Below are positions 42,586-54,439 of a DNA stretch of 64,000 nt, one piece after another; the first letter of the stretch is position 1; the number at the start of each line of letters is the position of its first letter. The DNA is from Jeotgalicoccus meleagridis. GTDB lineage: Bacteria; Bacillota; Bacilli; Staphylococcales; Salinicoccaceae. The stretch spans positions 1 through 64,000 of the forward strand of contig NZ_CAJEWD010000004.1 in the NCBI RefSeq assembly GCF_903994045.1, in the 5' to 3' direction. The position numbers and the translations under genes are program-made. Under the pieces are notes generated by a model, which saw only the letters and a program-made list of their open reading frames with translations, was not told the origin of the DNA and made no database searches.

Positions 42586-43651
42586 TGCTAAGCGCTGCTA
42601 ATTTAGAAGTTTGTTCTTCAATCGCTAACGCTTCAATTACTTCATCTAAATTTCCATCAATAATCTGATCTAGTTTCTGAATCGTTAAACCTATTCTATG
42701 GTCCGTCACACGATTTTGAGGATAGTTATAAGTACGAATACGCTCTGAACGATCGCCTGTACCAACCGCACTTTTACGCTTTTCAGCATACTCAGCATGT
42801 GCTTCTTGTTGCATCATGTCATAGACACGTGCTTTCAATACTTTCATCGCACGTTCTCTGTTTTTAATTTGGGATTTTTCATCTTGAGATGTAACTACAG
42901 TACCTGTTGGCAAATGGGTAATCCTTACTGCTGAGTCAGTTGTATTAACGTGCTGACCACCTGCACCACTTGAACGGTAGGTATCGATTTTAATATCTTC
43001 GTTTCTAATATTCACTTCTACATCTTCAACTTCTGGTAATACTGCAACTGTTGCAGTAGAAGTATGAATTCTGCCACCGGATTCTGTTTCAGGTACACGC
43101 TGAACACGGTGAGCCCCATTTTCAAATTTTAATTTTGAAAAGGCACCATTACCTTGAATCATAAAGCTGATTTCTTTATAACCACCATGGTCACTGTCAG
43201 ATGCCTCGACAACCTCTGTACGCCAGCCTTTGTTTTCTGCATAACGAGAGTACATTCTAAATAAATCACCAGCAAAAATTTGAGCTTCATCCCCACCTGC
43301 TGCACCACGAATTTCGATAATTACGTTTTTATCATCATTAGGATCCTTAGGAATAATTAAGATTCTTAAGCGTTCTTCAAGTTTAGGCAATTCATCTTCA
43401 GAACTCGCAATTTCCTCTTCTAGCATCTCAATCATTTCACTATCATCAGTTTCAGTTAACATTTCTTTAGATTCTTCAATCGTATCTAAATGTTCTTTAT
43501 AGATACGAAATACTTCAACTGTTTCTTGTATTTCGCTTTGTTCCTTGGAATACTTTCTTAACTTATCAGGATCAGATACAACGTCTGGGTCACTGAGTAG
43601 CTCAGTTAATTGGTCGTAGCGATTTTCTATAATTTCAAGTTGATCAAACAT
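42572..43651 (-). CDS. prfA: Peptide chain release factor 1
   Basis: Terminates translation at UAA and UAG. 359 aa, with the stop-codon recognition region followed by [18 protein letters not shown] (GGQ) and [16 protein letters not shown] at 43651 follows AAGGA by about 9 nt. First gene of the prfA-prmC-ywlC-ywlE-rpiB-ywlG-glyA run. Confidence 0.97.
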   Translation of the reverse strand: MFDQLEIIENRYDQLTELLSDPDVVSDPDKLRKYSKEQSEIQETVEVFRIYKEHLDTIEESKEMLTETDDSEMIEMLEEEIASSEDELPKLEERLRILIIPKDPNDDKNVIIEIRGAAGGDEAQIFAGDLFRMYSRYAENKGWRTEVVEASDSDHGGYKEISFMIQGNGAFSKLKFENGAHRVQRVPETESGGRIHTSTATVAVLPEVEDVEVNIRNEDIKIDTYRSSGAGGQHVNTTDSAVRITHLPTGTVVTSQDEKSQIKNRERAMKVLKARVYDMMQQEAHAEYAEKRKSAVGTGDRSERIRTYNYPQNRVTDHRIGLTIQKLDQIIDGNLDEVIEALAIEEQTSKLAALSNETI

Positions 43652-43689
43652 AAGAATACGTCCTTTTCTAGTCACTTTTTCGTTTCTTT

Positions 43690-43698
43690 ATTATATCA
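43690..43698 (-). promoter_or_regulatory. prfA promoter, extended -10
   Basis: TGATATAAT on the minus strand (43698-43690) is an extended -10 element. The -35 region is occupied by the T run of the rpmE2 terminator, so the promoter probably depends on the TG extension. Confidence 0.5.
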
Positions 43699-43705
43699 TA
43701 AAACT

Positions 43706-43742
43706 GGCACAAAAAAACTGCACTGAGAGACTCAGCGCAGTT
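43706..43742 (-). terminator. rpmE2 terminator
   Basis: On the minus strand AACTGCGCTGAG, loop, CTCAGTGCAGTT and a T run, 10 bases after the rpmE2 stop. Confidence 0.9.
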
Positions 43743-43751
43743 GAATTTGTC

Positions 43752-44012
43752 TTATTGTTCGTTGCTTGATTTAAAACCGAATTTTTTGTTGAATTTCTCA
43801 ACACGTCCATCTGCAGATGCAAACTTCTGACGTCCAGTGTAGAACGGGTGTGAATCAGAAGAGATATCTAAACGGATAACTGGGTATTCGTTTCCATCTT
43901 CCCACTCCATAGTTTCAGTAGAAGTACGTGTAGATCCGCTCAAGAATTTAAAATTCGTAGTAGAATCTAAAAAGATTACTTTGTTGTAATCAGGATGAAT
44001 TCCTTGTTTCAT
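43752..44012 (-). CDS. rpmE2: Ribosomal protein L31 type B
   Basis: 86 aa, long (type B) L31 with [29 protein letters not shown] and [13 protein letters not shown]. It lacks the CxxC zinc motif, so it is the zinc-independent form. Own promoter, 65-nt leader and terminator. Confidence 0.96.
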   Translation of the reverse strand: MKQGIHPDYNKVIFLDSTTNFKFLSGSTRTSTETMEWEDGNEYPVIRLDISSDSHPFYTGRQKFASADGRVEKFNKKFGFKSSNEQ

Positions 44013-44085
44013 AATATGTCAGCTCCTTTGCCCTGAACCATCTGGCACAGAGTTATTTGTGGCTATCACCACGCATTACTTTGCC

Positions 44086-44114
44086 ATTATACATGTTTTA
44101 GTAGTATAAATCAA
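44086..44114 (-). promoter_or_regulatory. rpmE2 promoter (sigma A)
   Basis: On the minus strand TTGATT (44114-44109), 17 bp and TATAAT (44091-44086). The leader of about 65 nt contains a small GTGG...CCAC hairpin and may hold an L31 autoregulatory element, which I cannot confirm. Confidence 0.7.
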
Positions 44115-44128
44115 TACGCTGTCTAAAA

Positions 44129-45448
44129 TTAAATCACTGGTTTCCCTGTCTTTTGAGAGCTCAACATGCGTTCTCTTAACACATCGAAAAATTCTTCGTT
44201 ATTATCTGTTGTTTTTAATATTCTTAAGAAGCGCTCTGTAAAGTCCGGAGAGTCTGTAAAGAGGTTTCTAAGCTGCCATAAAACGTCGAGTTCTTTTTTA
44301 TCTAGAAGTAACTCTTCTTTTCTAGTACTTGAGCGACTGATGTCAATAGCCGGATACACTCTTCTTTCACTGAGACGACGGTCAAGGTGGAGTTCCATGT
44401 TTCCTGTACCTTTGAACTCTTCATAAATTACATCATCCATACGACTTCCTGTATCAACTAGGGCTGTGGATAGAATCGTTAAACTTCCACCAGCTTCAAT
44501 ATTTCTAGCTGCCCCAAAGAAATGTTTAGGACGGTGTAAACTTGCAGGATCTAACCCTCCAGATAATGTTCGTCCAGATGGAGGAATCACTAGGTTATAA
44601 GCACGAGCAAGTCTGGTAATAGAGTCCATTAGAATAATGACATCTTCTCCCATTTCAACCTGTCTCTTGGCGTGTTCTAATAATAACTCAGCTACTTTAA
44701 CATGATGTTGAGGTGGTTCATCAAAAGTAGAATGAACAACATCGGCGTTTTCAACAGAACGTTCTAAATCCGTCACCTCTTCTGGGCGTTCACCAATTAA
44801 CAAGATAAAGAGCTTTACATTAGGATGGTTTGTAGTAATTGCCTGGGCAATTTCTTTTAGAAGTGAAGTTTTACCGGCTTTAGGTGGGGCAACGATCATT
44901 CCACGTTGACCGAAACCAATAGGTGTAACTAAATCCATGATACGTGTAGATAAATCTTTAGGTTTATTTTCAAGTTGAATTCTTTGATCGGGGTATAGCG
45001 GAGTAAGCGCTTGGAAATGTGGACGTTTTTTAACTTCTTCTGCGTTATGACCATTAATAAAATCGACTTGTAACAATCCATAATATTTTTCATTTTCCTT
45101 AGGCTTTCTAACCTTGCCTGTAACTCTGTCGCCTTTTTTTAATTCGAACCGACGAATTTGAGATGCTGAAATATATATATCTTTCTCACCTTTAGAGAAG
45201 TTAACAGAGCGTAAGAAACCATAGCCATCCTGTTGGATATCATCCAAGATACCCTCCATATAATAATTGCCATCCTTCTCCATTTCTGCTTCTAAAATAG
45301 CAAGTACGAGTTCTTTTTTGTTTAATTTACTATAATTCGTTAGCCTTAACTGTTTTGCACGTTCAGTCAGTGCTTTAGTTGTATTATTTTTATATAAGGC
45401 ATCGAATGTCTCATATTTCATATCTTGGCTTTTCTGATTGTCAGACAA
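44129..45448 (-). CDS. rho: Transcription termination factor Rho
   Basis: Hexameric RNA-dependent ATPase. 439 aa: Rho_N domain ([17 protein letters not shown]), cold-shock-like RNA-binding domain ([18 protein letters not shown]), then the RecA-like core with P-loop [29 protein letters not shown] and [20 protein letters not shown]. The TTG start at 45448 is preceded by GGAAGTG at 6 nt and gives an N-terminus of staphylococcal length; an upstream GTG overlaps that site. Confidence 0.95.
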   Translation of the reverse strand: MSDNQKSQDMKYETFDALYKNNTTKALTERAKQLRLTNYSKLNKKELVLAILEAEMEKDGNYYMEGILDDIQQDGYGFLRSVNFSKGEKDIYISASQIRRFELKKGDRVTGKVRKPKENEKYYGLLQVDFINGHNAEEVKKRPHFQALTPLYPDQRIQLENKPKDLSTRIMDLVTPIGFGQRGMIVAPPKAGKTSLLKEIAQAITTNHPNVKLFILLIGERPEEVTDLERSVENADVVHSTFDEPPQHHVKVAELLLEHAKRQVEMGEDVIILMDSITRLARAYNLVIPPSGRTLSGGLDPASLHRPKHFFGAARNIEAGGSLTILSTALVDTGSRMDDVIYEEFKGTGNMELHLDRRLSERRVYPAIDISRSSTRKEELLLDKKELDVLWQLRNLFTDSPDFTERFLRILKTTDNNEEFFDVLRERMLSSQKTGKPVI

Positions 45449-45501
45449 TATTTTCACTTCCGTTTAATAAATAGATTTACACTTATAAAATAACAAATCC
45501 T

Positions 45502-45531
45502 ATCTTACAGTCCACCGTTGTTCTTTGTCAA
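45502..45531 (-). promoter_or_regulatory. rho promoter (sigma A)
   Basis: On the minus strand TTGACA (45531-45526), 18 bp and TAAGAT (45507-45502), just after the glpX stop. Leader about 50 nt. Confidence 0.65.
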
Positions 45532-45543
45532 AAGTCAGTATTA

Positions 45544-46512
45544 TCAGTTATCTGTAAGGACCATGTTTGGTTTCTTTTCTATGCTATGACGGCTGTTAAT
45601 AAAACGTACAGTCCCTGATTTTGCTCTCATGACAACAGAAGAAGTTTCTCTATACTTTTTATCGAACTTGACACCAGATAAAAGTTCACCAGACGTTACT
45701 GCAGTCGCTGCAAAAATCGCATCATCACCTCGGACAATATCTGAGAGTTCAAGTTTAGTATTTGGCTTTACACCCATTTTTAGACAGCGGTCTTTTTCGG
45801 CTTCATTTCTTGGCAGTAACTTCGCTTGAAAATCACCTTCTAGAGCTTTTATACCTGCAGCTGCAATGACACCTTCTGGTGCACCACCAATACCAGCGAG
45901 TATATCTACTCCAGTCCAATCAAAACACGTATTAATAGCTGCACCAACATCACCGTTGTCAAAGAGTTTAATACGTGCACCAAGCTGTCTCACACGTTCA
46001 ATCAAATCTTTAGAACGCGGTCTATTGATAATCGTTACTGTCACATCTTCAACTCTTTTTCCTTTGGCTTTTGCAACCTTGTTAATGTTGTCTTCAATGG
46101 GAGCGTCGATATCAATCAAGCCACAACAGTCTGGCCCAACTGCTAATTTTTCCATATACATATCTGGTGCATGAAGTAAGTTTCCACGGTCAGCAACTGC
46201 TAGGACTGTCATAGCATTCATACCACCCTCTGCTACAATGGTAGTTCCTTCCAAAGGATCGACGGCAATATCAAGTAGAGGACCATCTTTAGTTCCTAAT
46301 TCTTCACCAATGTACAACATTGGCGCCTCATCGATTTCCCCTTCTCCAATAACGACTTTACCATCCATAGGAATAGTATCAAATAAGGTACGCATAGCTT
46401 CTGTAGCACTTTGATCAGCTAAGTTTTTTTGTCCCTTACCTACCCAAGCTGCACTAGCAAGAGCCGCCGCTTCAGTCACTCTCACCAGTTCCATTGACAG
46501 TCCTCTTTCCAT
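45544..46512 (-). CDS. glpX: Class II fructose-1,6-bisphosphatase
   Basis: Gluconeogenic phosphatase of the GlpX family, 322 aa. Metal-binding and substrate motifs are [27 protein letters not shown] and [12 protein letters not shown]. The ATG has AGGAGG 7 nt upstream. Lies between murZ and rho, as in Bacillus and Staphylococcus. Confidence 0.96.
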   Translation of the reverse strand: MERGLSMELVRVTEAAALASAAWVGKGQKNLADQSATEAMRTLFDTIPMDGKVVIGEGEIDEAPMLYIGEELGTKDGPLLDIAVDPLEGTTIVAEGGMNAMTVLAVADRGNLLHAPDMYMEKLAVGPDCCGLIDIDAPIEDNINKVAKAKGKRVEDVTVTIINRPRSKDLIERVRQLGARIKLFDNGDVGAAINTCFDWTGVDILAGIGGAPEGVIAAAGIKALEGDFQAKLLPRNEAEKDRCLKMGVKPNTKLELSDIVRGDDAIFAATAVTSGELLSGVKFDKKYRETSSVVMRAKSGTVRFINSRHSIEKKPNMVLTDN

Positions 46513-46551
46513 CTTGATTCCTCCTAAATTACCATTTCCCTTATTATAACA

Positions 46552-46585
46552 CGATAAAAAAACTAGAATTCATTTGAATTCTAGT
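46552..46585 (-). terminator. murZ terminator
   Basis: On the minus strand ACTAGAATTC, loop AAAT, GAATTCTAGT followed by seven T. The stem includes the murZ stop codon. Confidence 0.85.
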
Positions 46586-47849
46586 CTTCTTCTGTAGTAT
46601 CTCTCCAAATATCTGCACCTAAGGCAGACAATTTTTTGACGATATCTGCATAACCTCGATCAATGTGGTGAACATTATGAATTGTTGTTACACCATCAGC
46701 CAAAAGTCCTGCAATGAGTAAACATGCACCTGCACGTAAATCACTTGCATAGACTTCTGCTCCTTTTAAATCAGAAGGATAAATCAAGGCACTTCCGCTC
46801 TTTTTATCAATGTGAGCATTCATTCTTGATAGCTCATCAACATGTCTAAACCTTGCTGGATAAATTGTCTCTGTAATCTTACTCACACCATCTGCTTTAA
46901 ACATCAGTGGAGTGATTGGTTGTTGAAGATCGGTCGCAAAACCAGGGTACACTTGAGTTTTTATGGAGACAGGTTGATATTCGTTTGGCTTATTGATCAC
47001 AACGTAATCATCATTAATTTCCAAATCGACACCCATCTCTTCTAATTTAGATGTCAGTGATTCCATATGTGTTGGAATGATGTTATTCACTCTAAAGTTT
47101 TTACCTGCTGCTGCCCCTACAACCATATAAGTGCCTGCTTCGATACGGTCAGGAATAATATTGTGTTCTGTACCGTGTAAAGCTTCAACACCTTCGATAC
47201 GAATCGTATCTGTTCCTGCACCTTTAATATTTGCACCCATTTTATTTAAAAGTGATGCAACATCGACAATTTCTGGTTCTTTTGCAACGTTTTCTAAGAT
47301 TGTACGTCCTTCTGCACATGAAGCGGCAAGCATCATATTAATGGTTGCACCTACAGAAACAACATCGAAGAAAATTTTAGCTCCGACTAACTTTTCAGCA
47401 GTCAGGTACATTGCACCGTGCTCATTTGTGACTTTTGCACCGAGCGCTTCGAACCCTTTGATATGTTGATCAATCGGTCTAGGTCCAAGTGGACAACCAC
47501 CTGGTAGACCAATCACACACTTTTTAAAGCGAGATAGCATAGCACCCATCATATAGTAAGATGCTCTTAAAGATTGAACCTTGTTATTTGAAAGTGGCAT
47601 ATTGACAGCCTCTTCAGCATTTACCGCTAAAGTTGTACCATCTAATTTTGTTGTAATATTTAAATCATTTAACAAACTCATCAGCGTCTTAACGTCACTG
47701 ATTTCTGGCAAGCCTTCAAGTACTACACTACCTGACGATGCCATTAAGGATGCTGGAATTAGTGCAACCGCACTGTTTTTGGCTCCGCTAATATTGACTT
47801 CTCCTGTTAGATGAGCGCCACCACGGACTTTGATCACTTCTTTAGCCAT
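46581..47849 (-). CDS. murZ: UDP-GlcNAc 1-carboxyvinyltransferase (MurA, copy 2)
   Basis: Second MurA enzyme, 422 aa, with [20 protein letters not shown], the PEP-binding Cys119 in [15 protein letters not shown] and [17 protein letters not shown]. Linked to fsa/tal, glpX and rho, the position of murAB/murZ in low-GC Firmicutes. Two murA copies are normal in this group. Confidence 0.95.
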   Translation of the reverse strand: MAKEVIKVRGGAHLTGEVNISGAKNSAVALIPASLMASSGSVVLEGLPEISDVKTLMSLLNDLNITTKLDGTTLAVNAEEAVNMPLSNNKVQSLRASYYMMGAMLSRFKKCVIGLPGGCPLGPRPIDQHIKGFEALGAKVTNEHGAMYLTAEKLVGAKIFFDVVSVGATINMMLAASCAEGRTILENVAKEPEIVDVASLLNKMGANIKGAGTDTIRIEGVEALHGTEHNIIPDRIEAGTYMVVGAAAGKNFRVNNIIPTHMESLTSKLEEMGVDLEINDDYVVINKPNEYQPVSIKTQVYPGFATDLQQPITPLMFKADGVSKITETIYPARFRHVDELSRMNAHIDKKSGSALIYPSDLKGAEVYASDLRAGACLLIAGLLADGVTTIHNVHHIDRGYADIVKKLSALGADIWRDTTEED

Positions 47850-47879
47850 ATGTTAAGCTCCTTACATTTTTACTGTAAC

Positions 47880-48521
47880 TTATTTGTTGTTCCAGTCATT
47901 TAAGAACTGTTCGATACCTTTATCTGTCAATGGATGTTTAGTCAAAGTTTTAAGTACTTTATAAGGTATTGTTGCAATATCTGCACCACGGATTGCTGCT
48001 CCGTGCATGTGTCCTGAATTACGAATTGATGCAGCAATAATTTCTGTCTCAATGTCATGTATTGCAAAAATTGCTGCAATGTCTTCAATCAGTTGTAAAC
48101 CATCTAAACCGATATCATCTAAACGTCCGATGAATGGAGATACATAAGTCGCTCCTGCACGTGCTGCTGTCAGTGCTTGAACAGTATTGAAGATGAGGGT
48201 AACATTTGTTTTGATACCTTCTTCTGATAAGACTTTAACTGCTTTCATGCCTTCTTCAGTCATCGGAATTTTAACGATAATATGCTCATGTAATTTAGCA
48301 AGTTCTCGTCCTTCATTAATCATTCCTTCTGCATCTAAAGCGATGACTTCTCCACTTACAGGTCCTTGAACTAATTCGCAAATTTCTACCAATCTTTCGT
48401 GGAAAGAAATATCTTTTTCTTTTGATACAAGTGAAGGGTTAGTTGTGACTCCACTTAAAACGCCCCACTGATGAATTTCTTTAATCTCGTCCATATTTGC
48501 TGTGTCTATAAAGTATTTCAT
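47880..48521 (-). CDS. Transaldolase / fructose-6-phosphate aldolase family protein
   Basis: 213 aa, short TalC/FSA-type aldolase. [25 protein letters not shown], the Schiff-base lysine in [12 protein letters not shown], and SPFIGRLDD are visible. The true activity (transaldolase or F6P aldolase) cannot be told from sequence. ATG at 48521 follows GGAGG at 7 nt. Confidence 0.92.
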   Translation of the reverse strand: MKYFIDTANMDEIKEIHQWGVLSGVTTNPSLVSKEKDISFHERLVEICELVQGPVSGEVIALDAEGMINEGRELAKLHEHIIVKIPMTEEGMKAVKVLSEEGIKTNVTLIFNTVQALTAARAGATYVSPFIGRLDDIGLDGLQLIEDIAAIFAIHDIETEIIAASIRNSGHMHGAAIRGADIATIPYKVLKTLTKHPLTDKGIEQFLNDWNNK

Positions 48522-48552
48522 TATTAGTCCTCCAAATGATATTAATACATCT

Positions 48553-48582
48553 ATTATAAGGTAAGTTTTCACAAAGTGACAA
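48553..48582 (-). promoter_or_regulatory. Promoter of the transaldolase-murZ unit
   Basis: On the minus strand TTGTCA (48582-48577), 18 bp and TATAAT (48558-48553). Confidence 0.65.
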
Positions 48583-48634
48583 TGCTTTATGATTAAAGCT
48601 TGGTTTAAATTTGATTAAATTATCTTATAATCAG

Positions 48635-48677
48635 GAAAAAAGCTTAGTCACTAGTACTTTATTCTAGTGACTAAGCC
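48635..48677 (-). terminator. pyrG terminator
   Basis: On the minus strand GCTTAGTCACTAG, loop, CTAGTGACTAAGC and six T, downstream of pyrG. Confidence 0.93.
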
Positions 48678-48689
48678 TAATCAAACTCT

Positions 48690-50345
<1,656 letters not shown>

Positions 50346-50370
50346 CGTTTACTAGTCCCTTTTTAAGGGA

Positions 50371-50409
50371 GCCCAATTAAAATATTATCACTTACAAGGA
50401 AAATGTCAA
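50371..50409 (-). promoter_or_regulatory. pyrG promoter with GGGC start
   Basis: On the minus strand TTGACA (50409-50404), 16 bp and TAATAT (50387-50382), then a predicted start at GGGCTCCC (50374 onward). B. subtilis pyrG transcripts also begin GGGC, where low CTP causes repeated G addition and antitermination. Confidence 0.78.
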
Positions 50410-50415
50410 TAATAA

Positions 50416-50925
50416 TTAGTAGGCGTCTGCCTCATCGTCATATTCGTCTTCGAGTTTTTCCTTGTCATCAAATTCAATTTCTTCATCGACATCAACTTCA
50501 GCATCTGTGTCATCTTCTTCTTCGTCTTCATTACCATGAAGTGTGTCATCAATTTCTTCTATATCTTCGCCGAGTTCTTTTGCACCTGGATAGTCTTCAT
50601 CGTCAATATATTCTTCTTCAGCCGCAATCTCGATCTTATGAACAGTCGGTGCAATCTTGTCGTTGATATCATCTACTGCATACCATTCACGCAGACCCCA
50701 AACACCTTCACCTGTACTCAAGAAACGTCCATCAGTGTTTAAGTCAGTGTAGAACTGAAGAATTCTGTTTTCAATCTCACTTTCAGTGTAATTGCCAATC
50801 TCTTTAAATTTGTCGATCATATCGTAGAGGTTAGAATCTTTCCCTACATCTTCCAAATATATGTGAGACATATCAATAAATGAATTTTCGTCCATCATTT
50901 CTTTAGTATAATTATCTAGTCTCAT
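50416..50925 (-). CDS. rpoE: RNA polymerase delta subunit
   Basis: 169 aa. Folded N-terminal domain (about 1-90, with [11 protein letters not shown] and [16 protein letters not shown]) and a disordered, very acidic C-terminus rich in Asp/Glu. Specific to Firmicutes; helps RNA polymerase recycling and promoter selectivity. Confidence 0.95.
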   Translation of the reverse strand: MRLDNYTKEMMDENSFIDMSHIYLEDVGKDSNLYDMIDKFKEIGNYTESEIENRILQFYTDLNTDGRFLSTGEGVWGLREWYAVDDINDKIAPTVHKIEIAAEEEYIDDEDYPGAKELGEDIEEIDDTLHGNEDEEEDDTDAEVDVDEEIEFDDKEKLEDEYDDEADAY

Positions 50926-50961
50926 TTACGTCATCCTTTCAAGATGTAAATACCTTAGGAT

Positions 50962-50990
50962 ATGATACAAATTTTTCTCCTATCTTTCAA
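50962..50990 (-). promoter_or_regulatory. rpoE promoter (sigma A)
   Basis: On the minus strand TTGAAA (50990-50985), 17 bp and TATCAT (50967-50962). Confidence 0.65.
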
Positions 50991-50998
50991 GGGTTAAA

Positions 50999-51829
50999 TT
51001 AGTATCTTACCAATTTCTGATAATGATTCTCTTCACTTGTGTCATGCGGGTGAACAAAACCAGCTCTAGTAAAGATATCTGTAAGTTCACTTTCACTAAC
51101 AAATACCTCAACAGTATCAACTGTTTTTAAGTATTTTCTAACTGCTGTACCTAATTGTCTGACTGCACTTTCTGCTATTCCTCTTTCACGGAATTCTTCT
51201 TCAACAAAAATATTGTTAATCAATAATTTCTTCTCTGTGATTTCTCCATCTATATGTCCTGCTACTAAGTCATCTAAAACTAAATTAAATTGAACATTAG
51301 GACTCTCTGCTTCTTCATCAAGCACAACTTTTAAGTTTGGCACATAAGATCTCGCAAGGTCTAAATAATATAATCTTTCCTTACCAATTGGACCATCTTC
51401 TTTTGTTGCGGTGTGTAAAAATCCTGCACGTTCATATAAATTCCAAGCCCCTTGGTTTTCTCCATCAACGACTAAGTACAAGTGATCAAATTGAGAGAAG
51501 TTTTCCTGAACATACACAGGTAAATATTGAGCAACCTTAGTTCCATAACCGTTACCTTGATATTGTTCATTTATCGATAAAGAACGGACATATACTACTT
51601 CGTGTGGTGTGTCGTAGCCCTCGTGTTGATAGTGTTTATGCAAGACGAAAAATCCGACAATCTTGCCATCATCCGCCACAACAATATTAGCCGTACGATT
51701 TTCATCCTTTAAAGCATCGTCTAATACATCTAGCGGTAAGCTAGAATAAATCTGTTGTTGTTCATTTAATTTGTAATCTACTAAAGCGTCTCGGTCTGTT
51801 TCTTTATACTTTCTAATTGAAATATCCAT
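50999..51829 (-). CDS. Tandem GNAT-family acetyltransferase
   Basis: 276 aa. The first GNAT domain (about 1-155) has VYVRSLSINEQYQGNGYGTKVAQYL and AWNLYERAGF, the acetyl-CoA and C-terminal GNAT motifs. The second half (about 170-276) repeats the pattern with LINNIFVEEEFRERGIAESAVRQL and IFTRAGF, a degenerate GNAT. Substrate unknown. ATG at 51829 follows GGGGA. Confidence 0.8.
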   Translation of the reverse strand: MDISIRKYKETDRDALVDYKLNEQQQIYSSLPLDVLDDALKDENRTANIVVADDGKIVGFFVLHKHYQHEGYDTPHEVVYVRSLSINEQYQGNGYGTKVAQYLPVYVQENFSQFDHLYLVVDGENQGAWNLYERAGFLHTATKEDGPIGKERLYYLDLARSYVPNLKVVLDEEAESPNVQFNLVLDDLVAGHIDGEITEKKLLINNIFVEEEFRERGIAESAVRQLGTAVRKYLKTVDTVEVFVSESELTDIFTRAGFVHPHDTSEENHYQKLVRY

Positions 51830-51929
51830 ATTCGTCCCCTTTTTTGACAAGTTTCTATAGTTTGCTATTATGGCTCCATACCCTTCTTAGTGACAATTTA
51901 GACATAAATATACTAAATCCACCTCTAGA

Positions 51930-51954
51930 GTTTCAAGTCGTCATTGCCGGGTAG
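51930..51954 (+). promoter_or_regulatory. Candidate SigB promoter of the BCCT transporter
   Basis: GTTTCA (51930-51935), 13 bp and GGGTAG (51949-51954), about 40 bp before the start. The -35 box is identical to that found before rsbV; the last -10 base deviates from the consensus. Confidence 0.5.
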
Positions 51955-51992
51955 TAGATAACTAAACTACAAAATATATAGGGGGAAAACTC

Positions 51993-53576
51993 GTGAAGAA
52001 TGAAGATAGTAATACTTCACAGCAACAAATCAATCCGGATCAACCGGAGAAATTTCAATTTAACAAACTAGGGGTTGTCTTTTGGACTGCAGCATCAATC
52101 ATCATAGTCGTTTCTTTAATCGCTATGATTATTCCAAACCAGTTCCAACTTGCTTCAGAGAATGTTTATGCGTTCATCTCTGAAACCTTTAGCTGGTTCT
52201 TTTTACTATTAGTTTTTGGTTTTGGTGTCTTCCTACTATTCCTCGCCTTGTCACCATATGGTCGAGTAAAGCTAGGTGGAGACAATTCAAAGCCTGAGTT
52301 CTCATTCTGGTCTTGGGTCGGAATGCTATTCTCAAGTGGTCTCGGTGTCGGTCTTGTTTTCTACGGTGTCGCAGAACCTATGGAACACTTTATGATATCA
52401 CCTTTCTTAGGTGGTCCAATACAAGATTCTGAAGCTGCACGTCTTGCTATGGGATATACTTATTTCCACTGGGGTATTTCACAGTGGTCAATATTCGGGG
52501 TCGCTGGACTCTCAATCGGTTATTTCCAATTCCGTAAAAATAGAGATGGTTTAGTATCCACTGCTTTAGAGCCATTATTTGGCCTAGATTATAATCAAAA
52601 AGCACGTAAAGCTATCGATATTTTAGCAATTATTGCTACAGTTACAGGTATGTCAACATCTGTCGGTCTTGGAATCATGCAGATGGACGGTGGTTTAGAC
52701 ATCGCTTTCGGTGTGCCATCTGGACCATTAACACAAATTATTTTAACAGCAGCTATGACTGGCTTATTTATATTTTCTACTGTTTCCGGTTTGAAAAAAG
52801 GTATGAAATTCCTTTCTAGTTTAAACATGGTACTCGCCTTAGTGCTCACCATTTTCATAATGGCAGTCGGGCCATTTACTTTCATCATGGAAAGTATTGT
52901 TTTAGGTCTAGGTGACTACTTAACAAACTTTGTTGGTTATTCATTACGTATGCAACCTTATTCTGAAGGCTCTTGGGTCCAAGAGTGGACAGTCTTCTAT
53001 TGGGCTTGGGTAATTGCATGGAGTCCATTCATCGGTTCATTCGTTGCACGTGTTTCTCGTGGACGTAGTATTCGTGAATATGTGCTTGGTATCTTGATTG
53101 TGCCGCCAATGCTATCCTTTTTATGGGTTGGTGCTCTAGGTGGTACTGCGATTTACTCTGATTTAATGAACAATACTAATATCGGAGAAATTGTCTTAGA
53201 TGATCAGACACAAGCCTTGTTCGCTTTATTTGATACCTTACCGATGTCCTGGTTCACATCAATTATTGCGATTGTATTGATATTCACTTTCCTAGTCACT
53301 TCAGCAGACTCTGCAACCTTCATTGTTGCAGGTATGAGTATAGGATCTACTGATAACCCGCCAGTTGGTTTGAAAGTATTATGGGGCTTACTTTTAGGTT
53401 TCTTAACCATCGCTTTAATTCTAGCTGGTGGTTTAACCAGTCTCCAAGCAGCGTCCTTACTCGCCGGTTTGCCGTTTGGTGTGATCTTAGTCCTGATGAT
53501 TGCTTCAGTAACAAAAGGATTAAGACGCGAACCGAATAGTGCAATGCAGCGTAGACAAAAACCGAAAAAGTATTAA
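51993..53576 (+). CDS. BCCT-family glycine betaine/choline transporter (OpuD-like)
   Basis: 527 aa, twelve predicted membrane helices from about 28 to 510. The BCCT signature is present: WTVFYWAWVIAWSPFIGSFVARVSRGRSIREY, with the aromatic substrate box, and GLGVGLVFYGVAEP earlier. Imports compatible solutes with sodium. The N-terminus is short and polar; the C-terminus is short and basic, so osmosensing tail is small. GTG start after GGGGGAAAA. Exact substrate not resolvable. Confidence 0.9.
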   Translation: MKNEDSNTSQQQINPDQPEKFQFNKLGVVFWTAASIIIVVSLIAMIIPNQFQLASENVYAFISETFSWFFLLLVFGFGVFLLFLALSPYGRVKLGGDNSKPEFSFWSWVGMLFSSGLGVGLVFYGVAEPMEHFMISPFLGGPIQDSEAARLAMGYTYFHWGISQWSIFGVAGLSIGYFQFRKNRDGLVSTALEPLFGLDYNQKARKAIDILAIIATVTGMSTSVGLGIMQMDGGLDIAFGVPSGPLTQIILTAAMTGLFIFSTVSGLKKGMKFLSSLNMVLALVLTIFIMAVGPFTFIMESIVLGLGDYLTNFVGYSLRMQPYSEGSWVQEWTVFYWAWVIAWSPFIGSFVARVSRGRSIREYVLGILIVPPMLSFLWVGALGGTAIYSDLMNNTNIGEIVLDDQTQALFALFDTLPMSWFTSIIAIVLIFTFLVTSADSATFIVAGMSIGSTDNPPVGLKVLWGLLLGFLTIALILAGGLTSLQAASLLAGLPFGVILVLMIASVTKGLRREPNSAMQRRQKPKKY

Positions 53577-53589
53577 AATAAAAGAAGAA

Positions 53590-53625
53590 AAAACAGCGCT
53601 CAAGGTTTGGGCGCTGTTTCTATAT
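53590..53625 (+). terminator. Likely terminator of the BCCT gene
   Basis: AAACAGCGC...GCGCTGTTT with an 11-nt loop follows the gene; the T run is short (TTTCTATAT). Confidence 0.6.
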
Positions 53626-53644
53626 ATAAACTAGGAGAGGTTTT

Positions 53645-54439
53645 ATGAAAATCGGAGTTGACGCAGGCGGTACTCTAATTAAAATGGTTCAAGTAGATGG
53701 AGACAGTAGAACATTTACAAAATATCCTTCAAAAAATGTCGATCAAGTCATTGATATGTTAAATAAAAATCACGCTGAGGATAAAGTGTTTCTAACAGGT
53801 GGTAAGGCAGAATACATGCAAGAAAATTTAAATTTCGAAGTAGAGACTTCCATTGAATTTGATGCTACTTTTCGAGGCTTAAGTATGCTTTTAGAAGAAG
53901 CAGGTTATGATTTTGACCGTTATGTATATTTAAATGTTGGAACAGGTACAAGTTTTCACCAAGCAAGTAAAACTGGTCAAAAACGAGTGGGAGGCTCAGG
54001 TGTTGGTGGAGGAACGCTAGTAGGTTTAAGTCATTTACTCACGGGCATAAGTGATTTTAAAACGATAGTTGAAAAAGCTCAACTGGGTGTTAGAGATAAT
54101 GTCGATTTAAAGGTCCACCATATTTATAATGGCAGACCTACACCAATTCCTGGAGATTTAACTGCAAGTAATTTCGGTAATGTCTTAAATGGTGATGATA
54201 AGGCCAGTGATGAAGATCAACTCATCGCAGTTATCGGCTTAGTTGCTGAGACTGTCACTTCCATGGCACTCAATCTTGCAGATGCCTTTGAGACTAAAAA
54301 AATGGTCTTTATCGGTTCTACTTTACTCGATAACACAGTTATGACAGACATCATAAAAAGTTACAGTCATCTTAAGGGCGGAGAAGCGTATATTTTAGAG
54401 CGCGGTGAGTTTTCAGGTGCACTCGGTGCACTCATGTAA
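53645..54439 (+). CDS. coaW: Type II pantothenate kinase
   Basis: First step of CoA synthesis. 264 aa, eukaryote-like type II kinase typical of Staphylococcus: GVDAGGTLIKMVQ, YLNVGTGTSFH, GGSGVGGGTLVGLS, IPGDLTASNFGNV and GEFSGALGALM. AGGAGAGG precedes the ATG. Type II kinases are not inhibited by CoA. Its end overlaps the convergent ATPase gene by 8 bp. Confidence 0.95.
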   Translation: MKIGVDAGGTLIKMVQVDGDSRTFTKYPSKNVDQVIDMLNKNHAEDKVFLTGGKAEYMQENLNFEVETSIEFDATFRGLSMLLEEAGYDFDRYVYLNVGTGTSFHQASKTGQKRVGGSGVGGGTLVGLSHLLTGISDFKTIVEKAQLGVRDNVDLKVHHIYNGRPTPIPGDLTASNFGNVLNGDDKASDEDQLIAVIGLVAETVTSMALNLADAFETKKMVFIGSTLLDNTVMTDIIKSYSHLKGGEAYILERGEFSGALGALM

